A stretch of 15,860 nucleotides of DNA from Sergeia podlipaevii (GCA_030849805.1 JASANZ010001797.1:1-15860), one strand, 5' to 3'; counted from the stretch's first letter, positions 1 to 8,369 are shown. Made by a program: numbers and translations. Notes: a model not told the origin generated them from the letters alone.

Positions 1-345
1 TTTCGAGTGCAGAGTTCCTCTATATAGTGTGTAGTACTGGCAGAGCATACACATACATACATATACAATTGTTTACCACACGGAGGCACGCCATATATAT
101 ATATTTATATACACGGCCTCTGCAAGGCAGTCTCTTGTATAGGCTGCATAGGCACAAGTGTAGAGAACAGAACGAATTTCCTTTTTTTCTTTTAGAGGGT
201 AAGAAAGAAGAAGAAGCATTGTCTTTTTCAATACATTTTTTGGGGGGGTTTTGTAGTTTTTCTTTTCTGCTTATCTCACTTTTTTCTATTTTTTTTTTCT
301 GCTATTGTTGTACGAGAGAAAGGAAAGAGGAGGGGGGGAAATCGA
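1..345 (+). other. 5' flank and 5'UTR of the RING-finger gene
   Basis: AT-rich non-coding DNA with a short TA repeat near 91-112 and several T-rich tracts. I read through it and found no ATG anywhere on the + strand before 346, so any splice site in this stretch gives the same first start codon. A weak open frame at 27-374 begins with GTG, is low in complexity and overlaps the gene start; I do not regard it as coding. No promoter motif is recognisable, as expected inside a trypanosomatid polycistron. Confidence 0.7.
255..316 (+). promoter_or_regulatory. Polypyrimidine tract and putative SL trans-splice acceptor for the RING gene
   Basis: A T/C-rich tract runs from about 255 to 300 and the first AG after it is at 315-316, giving a 5'UTR of about 29 bases. 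An alternative acceptor is the T-rich run at 181-195 ending in TTTAG (AG 195-196), which would give about 149 bases. Both lead to the same ATG at 346. The assignment rests on the known trypanosomatid pattern of polypyrimidine tract followed by the first AG. Confidence 0.55.
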
Positions 346-2979
346 ATGTTCCGAGGGGACACTGCAGAGTTTGATGCTGTCTGTCAGCTCCCTCCCACCG
401 CCTCTACCACCCTGCAGCAACGCCTCTCTCCGCCCACGATGCTGATGCCCACTACTGTTTTTCACAGCCCAGTGTTCGCCGCTACACCTCTGGCGGATGG
501 CGCTGTTGTGACAGGGACTGCGAATGGTGGGTTCCCAGTTGGGGTTACAGCACTAGCCAGAAGCAACAGCAGCAGCGGTACTACCTCTTTGGAAAGCCGC
601 AGTGTGAAATGTGAATGCAGAGCACGCGATGGTGTATGCTATATCCCGTCGTATGATGATGACGGGGAGGAAGAGTGCAGAACGCCAAGTATGGGGCCGT
701 GCAGGAGCACGTGTAATAGTGCTTGTAGTCGAAGCGCGGCGGCGGCGGCAGCGGCAGCAGCAGCGCGTCTGATGATGGTGTCGAGCGGTGAGGACGGTAG
801 CGGTGTGCATGAGCAGTGTGCAGGGGACAGCAGCACCACAAACAGACGGAGTCATTTCACGCCTTTTATCCTCGCGGCAGCTGAGCCGATGAGCGTATTA
901 GGCGTCCAACATTCCATTCCTGCACTCCCGGCGGTAGCTGCCGCACCTGCGCCGGTCTTAACGGGGGCAACAGTAGGCTGCTGCAGTGGTAGTGCTGGTG
1001 GTGCTGGGACAACATTAGTCAATGCGCCACCCTCAATGATGCTACCAGAGCCGTTGAATGTTTCGGAAGTATCGTGTAGCTCAAGCGTCTCTGCGATATC
1101 TCTTGGTGGCACCTTGCGCGCCACTGGGTACCCGCTTGTGGAAGGCATTCCTACCAGTGCTTCTATGAGCTTCGCCTCTTCTCCGCAGCAACAGCAACAA
1201 CAGCTCGTCGCTACCCCTGTGGTACCATCGGCGTCATCGTGGGGTGATCTTCAGGGAATTGAATTACACGCCCAGCAATACCACCAACAGCAACAGCAGC
1301 AGTCGTCATCCTACTGCCAGCTCGCTCCCCCGGCAGTGCTGCAGGCGGTTCCCTCCGTAGTCGTTCTCAACACGGGCGAGGCAAGCGTCACGGGTGGAAG
1401 TGGGGACGGTGTGCATGCACTGCGCAGTAGTAGTAGTACCGCGTGTGCGAGTCCTGGCTACGATAAGGGAGCAGCTGGTGCTGCTGCGCTCACCACTAAC
1501 GGTGCTAGCACTTCTTCTCCTTATACTTTCGCGCCACTTTCGGCTGCCTCTGTGTTTATGAAAACAAGCAGAGAATTGGAAATAAAGTCCGCCATGGGCA
1601 GCGGCACACATGTTGGTCAAGGCCAGCAGCAGCCGCTACATATCAACGGGCTCGGTGTGGAAGAGGCCACGATGGTGCTGACAACGGCAATGGGGACACC
1701 TGGCAGCATCCCTGCCCGAGGCGGCGACCCTAGTGAGATTGGACTTGACTCTGAAAGGGTGCCCTGGTCTGCGTCGCTCCGGCTTGTAGATCCGTTCATC
1801 CGCGTGTCTGCCTCCTCCCTTGACGTGATGGGGGACGGCGAGCACATGGAAAGACCGCGCAGCAGCGGCAGCGCCTCCAGCAGCATGACAAGCGCGGGGC
1901 CACTGCACATTAGTCAACAACTGCAACTGCAGCAACAGCAAGCGTCTCTGGCTTCTCCTTCCGCGTACGTGGGCCCACCTCTGACTTCGCAGCTGATGTT
2001 TCTCCCAGTAGAAATCCAACAACAGAAGCAGCGTTTTCAGCGGCAGCAGTACTCCTCTACCCCACTAGCAATGGCGACCGTTGCTAGCAATGGCAGCATC
2101 AACACCGTGGAGGGCGAGATCATGAATGCCAGCAGTGGCGGCGGTGGTGGGTACGCGTGGGGACTGTCGTTACCAACATTGACGACAACGCGGCGTATGG
2201 GAAGGGGAGGCCCTTTGGCGAATGAGTGCAGCGCGAGTAGCATCGGAAGCATGAAGGAACGCAATGCGACCACCACTCTCCCGACAGCCTCCACACACGC
2301 ACCAGCCGCGGTCACTCGTCCTCAAACTGTTCTCTTCAATGGGCATTTATCCCCCACGCCAACCGTAATCTCAGTGACCCCACTCACCCCACCTCCACCT
2401 TCTTCTCTCTCTCAGTCCCCTTGTTCTTCCGTTGTCGCGGCAGGAGTTGCGACCACAATCAGCAGTGTGACCTCCTCGCGCTCCACACATGTGGCTACTG
2501 CTGCCGCTGGCGGTGCAGCTGCGATGCCGCAGGTGATATGTGCTACGCAGTCTTGTGTTCCATGCCGGGCAGTGCCGCGTGGGCAGGAAGGAGATGGCTG
2601 CTGCATATGCATGGAGGGGGCTCATGAATCAAGCAGTAGCGAGAAGGATAGCGATAGCGAGGATGAGTCCGTCCCACTACATGGCGATGGAATGCACTTT
2701 GCTGGGGAAGGAGAAGGAGCGCGTGTGGAGAGCAGTGCTGGGGATGGACACCCAAGCACCGGGACTGCTCAGGGCGACGAATGCAGCAATAACAACGTCA
2801 CCGCTTCACGACACAAAGGCGTCATGGAAGGGTCCCCGCTGGTGCGCTTGCGCTGCGGTCACTGCTATCACGTGAACTGTCTTCAACGGTGGCTTCTCCA
2901 AGACACGCATTGTCCTATATGCCGGAGGGATGTAATGTCTGCTCCAGCACCAGCTGCTGCGGTATTCTCTTTATCATGA
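346..2979 (+). CDS. RING-H2 zinc-finger protein, probable E3 ubiquitin ligase
   Basis: 877 residues, stop TGA. The C-terminus holds a RING-H2 (C3H2C3) zinc-binding set: C752-x2-C755, then C837-x-H839-x2-H842-x2-C845-x10-C856-x2-C859. Supporting residues are a hydrophobic Ile754 between the first Cys pair, Trp849 in the WL position typical of E2-contacting RING-H2 domains, and Arg860 directly after the last Cys, the linchpin position that promotes ubiquitin transfer. The loop between ligands 2 and 3 is 81 residues long and acidic/Ser-rich, far longer than usual. Residues 1-750 are disordered-looking, with a ten-Ala run (131-140), Gln runs (281-286 and 314-319) and many Ser/Thr/Gly/Pro. I see no signal peptide or membrane segment, so it is probably soluble. 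The start at 346 is the first ATG in the window and follows a splice-acceptor pattern. The RING assignment is firm; ligase activity is inferred from the family and the substrate is unknown. Confidence 0.88.
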   Translation: MFRGDTAEFDAVCQLPPTASTTLQQRLSPPTMLMPTTVFHSPVFAATPLADGAVVTGTANGGFPVGVTALARSNSSSGTTSLESRSVKCECRARDGVCYIPSYDDDGEEECRTPSMGPCRSTCNSACSRSAAAAAAAAAARLMMVSSGEDGSGVHEQCAGDSSTTNRRSHFTPFILAAAEPMSVLGVQHSIPALPAVAAAPAPVLTGATVGCCSGSAGGAGTTLVNAPPSMMLPEPLNVSEVSCSSSVSAISLGGTLRATGYPLVEGIPTSASMSFASSPQQQQQQLVATPVVPSASSWGDLQGIELHAQQYHQQQQQQSSSYCQLAPPAVLQAVPSVVVLNTGEASVTGGSGDGVHALRSSSSTACASPGYDKGAAGAAALTTNGASTSSPYTFAPLSAASVFMKTSRELEIKSAMGSGTHVGQGQQQPLHINGLGVEEATMVLTTAMGTPGSIPARGGDPSEIGLDSERVPWSASLRLVDPFIRVSASSLDVMGDGEHMERPRSSGSASSSMTSAGPLHISQQLQLQQQQASLASPSAYVGPPLTSQLMFLPVEIQQQKQRFQRQQYSSTPLAMATVASNGSINTVEGEIMNASSGGGGGYAWGLSLPTLTTTRRMGRGGPLANECSASSIGSMKERNATTTLPTASTHAPAAVTRPQTVLFNGHLSPTPTVISVTPLTPPPPSSLSQSPCSSVVAAGVATTISSVTSSRSTHVATAAAGGAAAMPQVICATQSCVPCRAVPRGQEGDGCCICMEGAHESSSSEKDSDSEDESVPLHGDGMHFAGEGEGARVESSAGDGHPSTGTAQGDECSNNNVTASRHKGVMEGSPLVRLRCGHCYHVNCLQRWLLQDTHCPICRRDVMSAPAPAAAVFSLS

Positions 2980-3552
2980 GACGCACCAAAACAAAAGCAA
3001 ATAGAGACACATCAATATAAAAGTGCGCTTGTGTATGTATGTGTGTGTGTGTGGATATAGGTACATGGTGAAGGTCATCATGGTGTATTATACAAATCTG
3101 TTTTTTTTTCTTTCTTTTTTTTCTGCTTTTGAGGCTCTTATCTCTAAGAAGCCTTTTCATATATACATTTTGTATAAGGGTCCTGGCTAGAAAGAAAGGA
3201 GAGAGAGAGAAGGCAGAGGAGGAACAGATAGTTTTCCATTGTGGCACGTCCATACAGCCGTAACGAATGGATAGCTCTCTCTCTCTCTCTCCTTCGCTCC
3301 TTCCTCCTTTTGTAGTTGCTCTTTCCTTCTTTTCTTTTTTTTTTATCACCTCACTGACTCCCGTCCGTATCTCCCCTATTGTTGGTTCTTTTTGATGTAT
3401 ATATTTTTTTTTCTTACATTTCTTATATACACACACTTCTCCCTGCATGTGTGCTTGAGCCGCATGCTATAACAGTACGCACATGCTTCTTTACGTACAA
3501 AGAGGGGGGGAGGGGATGAACTGCACACATGCACACGTATCTGCTTGCTTTT

Positions 3553-3556
<4 letters not shown>

Positions 3557-3585
<29 letters not shown>
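3557..3585. repeat. (TG)n microsatellite
   Basis: A perfect alternating TG tract of 29 bases in the region between the RING and cryptochrome genes. Such dinucleotide runs are common in trypanosomatid intergenic DNA. It lies in the probable 3'UTR of the RING gene, or in the discarded intercistronic piece. Confidence 0.9.
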
Positions 3586-3588
<3 letters not shown>

Positions 3589-4015
3589 CACCAGAAGTTA
3601 GAGATAGAGAGTGGGGTAGAACACCGGAGGGAGAGAGAGAGAGAGAGCAAGGAAGGTAGGTGAAGACACATGAACGAAAGAAAGTGAAAAAAAGGACCCA
3701 GAAGGAGAATGAAAAAGTCGTGGTGCTTTGAATGGTAGGCTATGCAATTGTTTTCCTGTGATTGGTCATTTGAAGAAACAACACAGCAACGAATAAAAGG
3801 AAAAGAAAAGAAGAAGGCTTGAGAGACGAATTGTTGAGTGCGTTGGTATAGCTTTCTATCAAAGCATGCCCTGTTACATATATATGCACAGGAGCCTTTA
3901 TCTCTTGATTTTTCAGGGGGGCTTCCTCTGCGCGAAGGCCACGATGCCACAAATGTTTTTTTTTTGCTGCAATGATCTTTCTCTTTAGACTTTCATTTCT
4001 GCCCTCCTCTCACCC

Positions 4016-4115
4016 CCCCCCCCCTCCTTCTCCTTCTCCTTCTCTTCCTACTTCTCAATTTTTTTTTTATGATTATTGTGCATATGTTTCTTTTCTCTTT
4101 CTTGTAAAATGCAAG
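4016..4115 (+). promoter_or_regulatory. Polypyrimidine tract and putative trans-splice acceptor for the cryptochrome gene
   Basis: A long C/T tract (C run, then CTT repeats, then a T run to about 4068), a second T/C-rich piece at 4086-4104, and the first AG of the whole stretch at 4114-4115. Splicing there gives a 5'UTR of about 120 bases. Later AGs (4199-4200 and 4206-4207) are possible but have weaker pyrimidine tracts. The choice matters because the longer leader contains an upstream ATG at 4190. Confidence 0.5.
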
Positions 4116-4189
4116 GGATAGGGGGGAAAAGAAAAAAAAAAAGGGAGGAAAAATTTCCTTTTTGGTGTTAAAACGAAGGAAATTTATAT

Positions 4190-4225
4190 ATGCATTTAAG
4201 CATAGCAGTTAAACTGTTTGATTAA
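4190..4225 (+). promoter_or_regulatory. Upstream ORF in the cryptochrome 5'UTR (11 codons)
   Basis: The only ATG between the preferred splice acceptor (4115) and the main start (4236) is at 4190. It opens an 11-codon frame ending in TAA at 4223-4225, ten bases before the main ATG. If the transcript starts at 4116, scanning ribosomes meet this uORF first, which could lower translation of the main ORF. If the AG at 4200 or 4207 is used instead, the uORF is removed, so alternative trans-splicing could act as a switch. The frame is seen; the regulation is inferred. Confidence 0.4.
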
Positions 4226-4235
4226 ACTAGAGAAA

Positions 4236-7200
4236 ATGAAGGGTAAAATGTATCTACCAGTGCGTTGCGGCAGCTGTGCGCAACCCTGCGGAGCACGCTT
4301 GCTACGAAATGTACCCCTGCGACACAATGGGTTGCTCAGCAGTAGGCGAGAGTTTTCTGCTTTTCCCTCCTCTTCCACCAGCAGTGCCGCGTCTTGTTCG
4401 CTGCTCCCATCTGTATTATCTGCGTCGCCTGCAGTGCTGGGGACCTCACTAGGGGGAAGCGTACATGCATGCGGCAGTGGAGCACTCAACTGCCAACGTA
4501 GATGGTGCGCAACGACCGGCAAAAATCCCGAAGACGCGGCGGCCTCTGCCACCGATATCATGACTTCCTCTCTACCACAGCAGCAGCACCAACAATCGCA
4601 GACACCAGACGCCGACTGGATGGACTTTATGTTTTATGGCGACTTCCCCACCTTCCAGTCATCTACTCATCTAAATGACGATCTTAACAAGAATAATAAT
4701 AATGTTGAGCAGCAGCAGCAGCAGCGGCAAGGCACGAGGGAGGATCCGGACAGCGCGTCTGGGGCTCTTCAGGACTCCTACGACATCTATGCGGAGATGC
4801 TTGCCGCCAGCGTTACCGCCGATCTCGCTGCCACACAGGAAAGTGGCCGCTTTACAGGGTTTACCTCTCAGGCAGCCTCCCTCACTGCTGCTGCGGGTGA
4901 GGGGTGGCCGGGGGACGAGAACGTGCCAATTGAGAGGGAGTCACGTCACCTGCTAGCGCCAGACGGAGGCTTTGGAGAAGACATGCATGCAAACGCTGCT
5001 GGTGGTGTTGAGGAGCTGGAGCGCATTGTACAGCGAGAGGAGGGACTCAAGTACATGGAGGAGGCCGGGGCTGTGCCCATTCTGCGCGGTGGCTCCGAGC
5101 TTAATAGAGCTTCGGCTGGAGCGAGAGAAGAAGAGAATGGCGAGGAAGAAGAGGAAGAAGACACCACGGCGGACCAGCAGTTCTGGTGGTTGAAGCCAGA
5201 GTTGCATAGCGGTGATGCAGCGGGGCTTTCTGAGCCCGCGATAGTACCTGGCAAGGATGGGAAATTTACCACCCCTTCTTCGCTATTGTTGCAACACCGA
5301 CAACAACCGCAGCCGCAACCGCAAGGAGATACCAAGGAGGGCAATGCAAACAGGTCGCTTCTGGTGGCGCAGCCCATAGCGCAGATGCTCTCCTCTAGTT
5401 CTTTTCTTTCTAGACAAGATTGCCTCTATCTCTCTTACCCTACCCCGACAGAAGTGCGTATACCAAATCCAGCATCTTTGTCAGAGGGACAACGCAAATG
5501 TGTAATGGTAGTCTTTGCCGCTAATGATCTACGCGTGCACGACAACTATTCTCTAGCACTCGCTTCCATGCGTGCCCACCAAGCTGGTGGCATCCCCGTG
5601 GTGGCGGTGTGTGTGCTGGACTATCGAACCTTTGCACAGCCGAGCACGGTGGGTGGGTTCTACCGGCAGAGCCCGATGCGCGCCAAGTATCTGCTGGACA
5701 CGGTGCAGGCACTACGGAGCAAGCTAGAGGACTGGCGACCCTTAAAAGAATTGCCTTATGTGGAGGGCGGAGAGGAAGGAGACGACTATCCTCGTATTCT
5801 GGAAGCAAGCATACCTACAGAGAAGCCAGGCTCAGGGCTTGGCGTTCCTTTGATTGTTCGCTGCGGAAGGCCAGAGGAACACGTTCCGCGTCTTGCGGTG
5901 GAATTCGGTGCGGTGGATGTGTTTCTCACCACGCAGTACGCTCCGCATGAGCGTCGTGTGCATGACAGCATAATGCGACGAACGAAGACTGGCTGCTGGG
6001 TGAGCAGGGCACCGTTGAGGGACGACAGTGTAGTGGTCTCTGGTGACAACAAGCGTCGTGGTGATGGTGATGATGCTGGCAACGATGATGAGAGTATGAG
6101 AGGTCTAGATGAGCTCGACGATGGGGTGATGGAGGTGATGGAGCATGCATGGGTAGCAGGAAGCTCCGGTGGCCACCACCCTTACGGAGCGGAAGGCAAT
6201 GTAGCGCTGGCCGACGCCCCTGCCGTACCTCACAGCACCTGGCAGACCACGCTGGTTCACTTGGATGATCTGCCCACACCGGTGGCCGCGATGAAGGAAG
6301 GCGAACGATGGTACCATGATGACGTCACGGCGGCGACGATTCGGCCAACGCAGCCGTACGACGCGTACATCGCGCGTCTCGCAGAGCTGCCCAAGTGGCA
6401 CGAACTGCTGCCCAGCGAAGATGAAATTGCTGGCAAGGAAGGCCCATCTTTGATACGTGGTGCACTGCCCTCGCTGGAGGAACTCGGCTATGACGCCACC
6501 GCTCTCGCAGGACCTGACTTTCGATTTGAAGAGGTGATTGCAACTCAGTCCTCGCACCTCGGCGCCGGTGAGGACGCCGCCCTCGTGAGGGTCGCGGAGT
6601 GGCTGGCAGACGGGGGCATGACGTCGATGCTCCGCTTTGGTCGTGAGCGGCGGACCAACACAAAACTTTACTCGCATCGGCTCTCACGTGTGTCGCAGTA
6701 CATCGCCGTCGGCGCGCTCTCACCGCGTCGCCTATACGAGGAGATACGCATGTTTGCTCAGCAGCACTTGCGCGATGGCTTCGTACAGTCACAGTACCGT
6801 GAAGCCCTGTTGAGGCTGTCGCGGCGAGACTACTGGCACTGGATGGGCCTCCGCTACGGCGACAGGCTCTTCTACTCATATGGGCCACACCCTGAGGAGA
6901 CCGACGCGATACCTGAGTGGCGGCGCGATCCAAAAATTATTCAGCGATGGTGCTCCGCACTCACAGGTATCCCCCTCGCGGATGCCGCGATGCGGGAGCT
7001 GATGGGAACTGGTTTCGTAGCGCACGAGGGTCGTCAAGCGCTGGCATGGCTTCTCGCGCGTGGGTACGGGCAGGACTGGCGCATCGGCGCGGAGTGGCTC
7101 GAGCGGTGCTCGCTTGACTTTGACCCGTTTGTTTGCTACGGTAACTTTGCGTACTTTAGCGAGCTCATCCACGATGACTTTGGGGAACCTGTGCGCACGA

Positions 7201-7673
7201 TTCATTACCTTGCTCATCAGCACGACCAAACCGGCATCTACGTAAAGCGCTGGCTGCCGCAGTTGTCGAAGATCCCACCTGTGTACATCCACCGGCCGCA
7301 CGTGCTCACGCGGCGTATGCAAGCGATGCATGGCGTGTATCTTGGCAAGACTTACCCTTTCCCAATCAAGCTCTGGCAAGGAGCGCAGCGTACGTTGGGG
7401 GCAGAGCATTTAACTTCTTACTTTAGCAGGAACATTACTGGGACGGCGGGGTATGCAGAGGCGCTTCGCTACGGCAAGGCTGTCCTGCAGCCCGAGGAAT
7501 GGAATATGGCTGTATCGCCTACCTACGTTGAAGGACGCGCATGGGCTCATGAGTACCTGCCTGCTTCTGCATTTGACTCCTTCAAGGAAGACAGCGAAGA
7601 AGAGGTGAACGTGGTGGCTGGTAGTGCAGCGCGCGCGAGAGAGAGAGTCAGGCACGCAGATAAAAGAATGTGA
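4236..7673 (+). CDS. Cry-DASH-like photolyase/cryptochrome flavoprotein with long N-terminal extension
   Basis: 1145 residues against about 500-600 for usual Cry-DASH proteins. The frame is open from 4218, but only through a TTG, so the first ATG (4236) is chosen; 4248 (Met5) is an alternative. Residues 1-38 have no acidic residue, several Arg and a Ser-rich follow-on, like a mitochondrial presequence. Residues 45-420 are low-complexity (Gln runs, an acidic EEE block). The photolyase-homology region spans about 421-1025: an alpha/beta antenna domain starting VMVVFAANDLRVHDN, an HLDDLP motif (675-680) typical of Cry-DASH, the FAD phosphate loop LSRVSQYIAVGALSPR (816-831), TGIPLADAAMREL (910-922), DWRIGAEWLE (947-956) and RWLPQLSKIP (1005-1014). 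An insertion of roughly 60-70 residues lies between about 589 and 672. Compared with E. coli photolyase, W306 and W359 are kept as W895 and W948, but W382 is F971, N378 is C967, E274 is R860 and W277 is R863. Light-dependent repair is therefore doubtful; a flavin-binding signalling or other role is possible. The fold is firm, activity is open. Confidence 0.9.
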   Translation: MKGKMYLPVRCGSCAQPCGARLLRNVPLRHNGLLSSRREFSAFPSSSTSSAASCSLLPSVLSASPAVLGTSLGGSVHACGSGALNCQRRWCATTGKNPEDAAASATDIMTSSLPQQQHQQSQTPDADWMDFMFYGDFPTFQSSTHLNDDLNKNNNNVEQQQQQRQGTREDPDSASGALQDSYDIYAEMLAASVTADLAATQESGRFTGFTSQAASLTAAAGEGWPGDENVPIERESRHLLAPDGGFGEDMHANAAGGVEELERIVQREEGLKYMEEAGAVPILRGGSELNRASAGAREEENGEEEEEEDTTADQQFWWLKPELHSGDAAGLSEPAIVPGKDGKFTTPSSLLLQHRQQPQPQPQGDTKEGNANRSLLVAQPIAQMLSSSSFLSRQDCLYLSYPTPTEVRIPNPASLSEGQRKCVMVVFAANDLRVHDNYSLALASMRAHQAGGIPVVAVCVLDYRTFAQPSTVGGFYRQSPMRAKYLLDTVQALRSKLEDWRPLKELPYVEGGEEGDDYPRILEASIPTEKPGSGLGVPLIVRCGRPEEHVPRLAVEFGAVDVFLTTQYAPHERRVHDSIMRRTKTGCWVSRAPLRDDSVVVSGDNKRRGDGDDAGNDDESMRGLDELDDGVMEVMEHAWVAGSSGGHHPYGAEGNVALADAPAVPHSTWQTTLVHLDDLPTPVAAMKEGERWYHDDVTAATIRPTQPYDAYIARLAELPKWHELLPSEDEIAGKEGPSLIRGALPSLEELGYDATALAGPDFRFEEVIATQSSHLGAGEDAALVRVAEWLADGGMTSMLRFGRERRTNTKLYSHRLSRVSQYIAVGALSPRRLYEEIRMFAQQHLRDGFVQSQYREALLRLSRRDYWHWMGLRYGDRLFYSYGPHPEETDAIPEWRRDPKIIQRWCSALTGIPLADAAMRELMGTGFVAHEGRQALAWLLARGYGQDWRIGAEWLERCSLDFDPFVCYGNFAYFSELIHDDFGEPVRTIHYLAHQHDQTGIYVKRWLPQLSKIPPVYIHRPHVLTRRMQAMHGVYLGKTYPFPIKLWQGAQRTLGAEHLTSYFSRNITGTAGYAEALRYGKAVLQPEEWNMAVSPTYVEGRAWAHEYLPASAFDSFKEDSEEEVNVVAGSAARARERVRHADKRM

Positions 7674-8240
7674 TGCTTGTAGGAAGGGGGGGGGAGGAGT
7701 GAAGAGGTAAGGGATGGGAAGGGGTAGGAGGAGGGCATGTAATATGTCCCGATGTGATGGAGTCCAATTTTATGTCTTTGTTGGTATTGTTATTCACAGA
7801 AGAAGAAGAAGACGCACGTATATGATATAGTGCTTGTCCCAAAAAAAAAAAAAATTATTAATTTTTTTCTCTGTGTGTTTGCTTTTTGCCCTATATGCGT
7901 AGCCTTTCGATGATGGACAGTATCTGAGATATCCTTTCTGCATGTATGTGTGTGTTTCTCCCGTCCGCCTTTTCTATCTTTATCACATTGCATTTCTTTC
8001 TTTTCTTCTCTTTCTCTTTTTCTTATTATTATTATTTCTCTCTCTCTCCATGGCTCAGCTTCTCAGATAGAAGCGTCTCTCTTTCTCTCAATATTTGAAA
8101 CGTGAAGGGAGGGCAGAGAAAGTTGCCTCTACTCTCCTACATACATACAAATCACGCAGCTGCTGCTGCCTCTTTGTGTCTACATATCTATTTATTTGTT
8201 TAAAAAATATTTAGACGCATTTAACAAAGAAAAAAAAAAA

Positions 8241-8301
8241 CTTCTTGCTTTTCCGCTTTTTTTTTCCATTTTCTGTATCTTGCTTTTTTTTTTCACCTAA
8301 G
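8241..8301 (+). promoter_or_regulatory. Polypyrimidine tract and putative trans-splice acceptor for the ankyrin gene
   Basis: A T/C-rich tract fills 8241-8298 and contains no AG; the first AG is at 8300-8301. Splicing there leaves a 75-base 5'UTR with no ATG before the chosen start at 8377. This is one of the cleanest acceptors in the window. It also argues against starting the protein upstream at the TTG at 8245, which would lie before the splice site. Confidence 0.65.
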
Positions 8302-8348
8302 ATTGCATTACCAACAAGCGCACACACACAAAACAAAAAAAAAAAAAC

Positions 8349-8369
8349 AATAATAATAATAATAATAAA
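8349..8369. repeat. (AAT)n trinucleotide tract in the ankyrin gene leader
   Basis: About seven AAT units follow a long A run and end a few bases before the ATG at 8377. Related (AAT) or (TTA) tracts recur elsewhere between genes, at about 9211-9226, 9370-9385, 14524-14541 and 15451-15466. The leader would be very A-rich and probably unstructured. Confidence 0.85.

Larger units (their letters stand above)
2980..4235 (+). other. Intergenic region: RING 3'UTR and cryptochrome 5'UTR
   Basis: About 1.26 kb without a credible gene. It holds a short (GT) run at 3041-3053, a (CT) run near 3273-3290, a 29-base TG run at 3557-3585, GA-rich stretches near 3629-3648, a 12-base C run at 4013-4024 followed by CTT-rich pyrimidines, and an A-rich stretch near 4130-4142. 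Long open frames on the minus strand here (for example within 2915-3448 and 3423-3950) translate these simple repeats into His/Thr, Ser/Leu and Lys runs and are not supported as genes. No RNA gene was recognised. Confidence 0.7.

Noticed and set aside
27..374. 115-residue open frame at the window start
   Set aside because: It starts with GTG, is built from TA- and T-rich DNA giving Phe/Ser/Tyr runs, and overlaps the better-supported RING gene start.
2915..3950. Minus-strand open frames of about 175 residues between the first two genes
   Set aside because: They translate GT, CT and T-rich repeats into His-Thr, Ser-Leu and Lys runs; no homology-like motif, and they oppose the direction of all real genes here.
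5615..5640. tRNA B-box-like sequence on the minus strand (GGTTCGATA)
   Set aside because: The flanking bases do not form a T stem, no A box is present, and it lies in conserved cryptochrome coding sequence.
6105..7409. Long minus-strand open frames (177-202 residues) opposite the cryptochrome gene
   Set aside because: They are antisense shadows of a GC-rich coding region; the + strand reading carries clear conserved photolyase motifs.
7906..7940. Possible C/D snoRNA: ATGATGG followed by CTGA
   Set aside because: The C-like box has a mismatch, the CTGA is only about eight bases away, and no terminal stem or second box pair is present.
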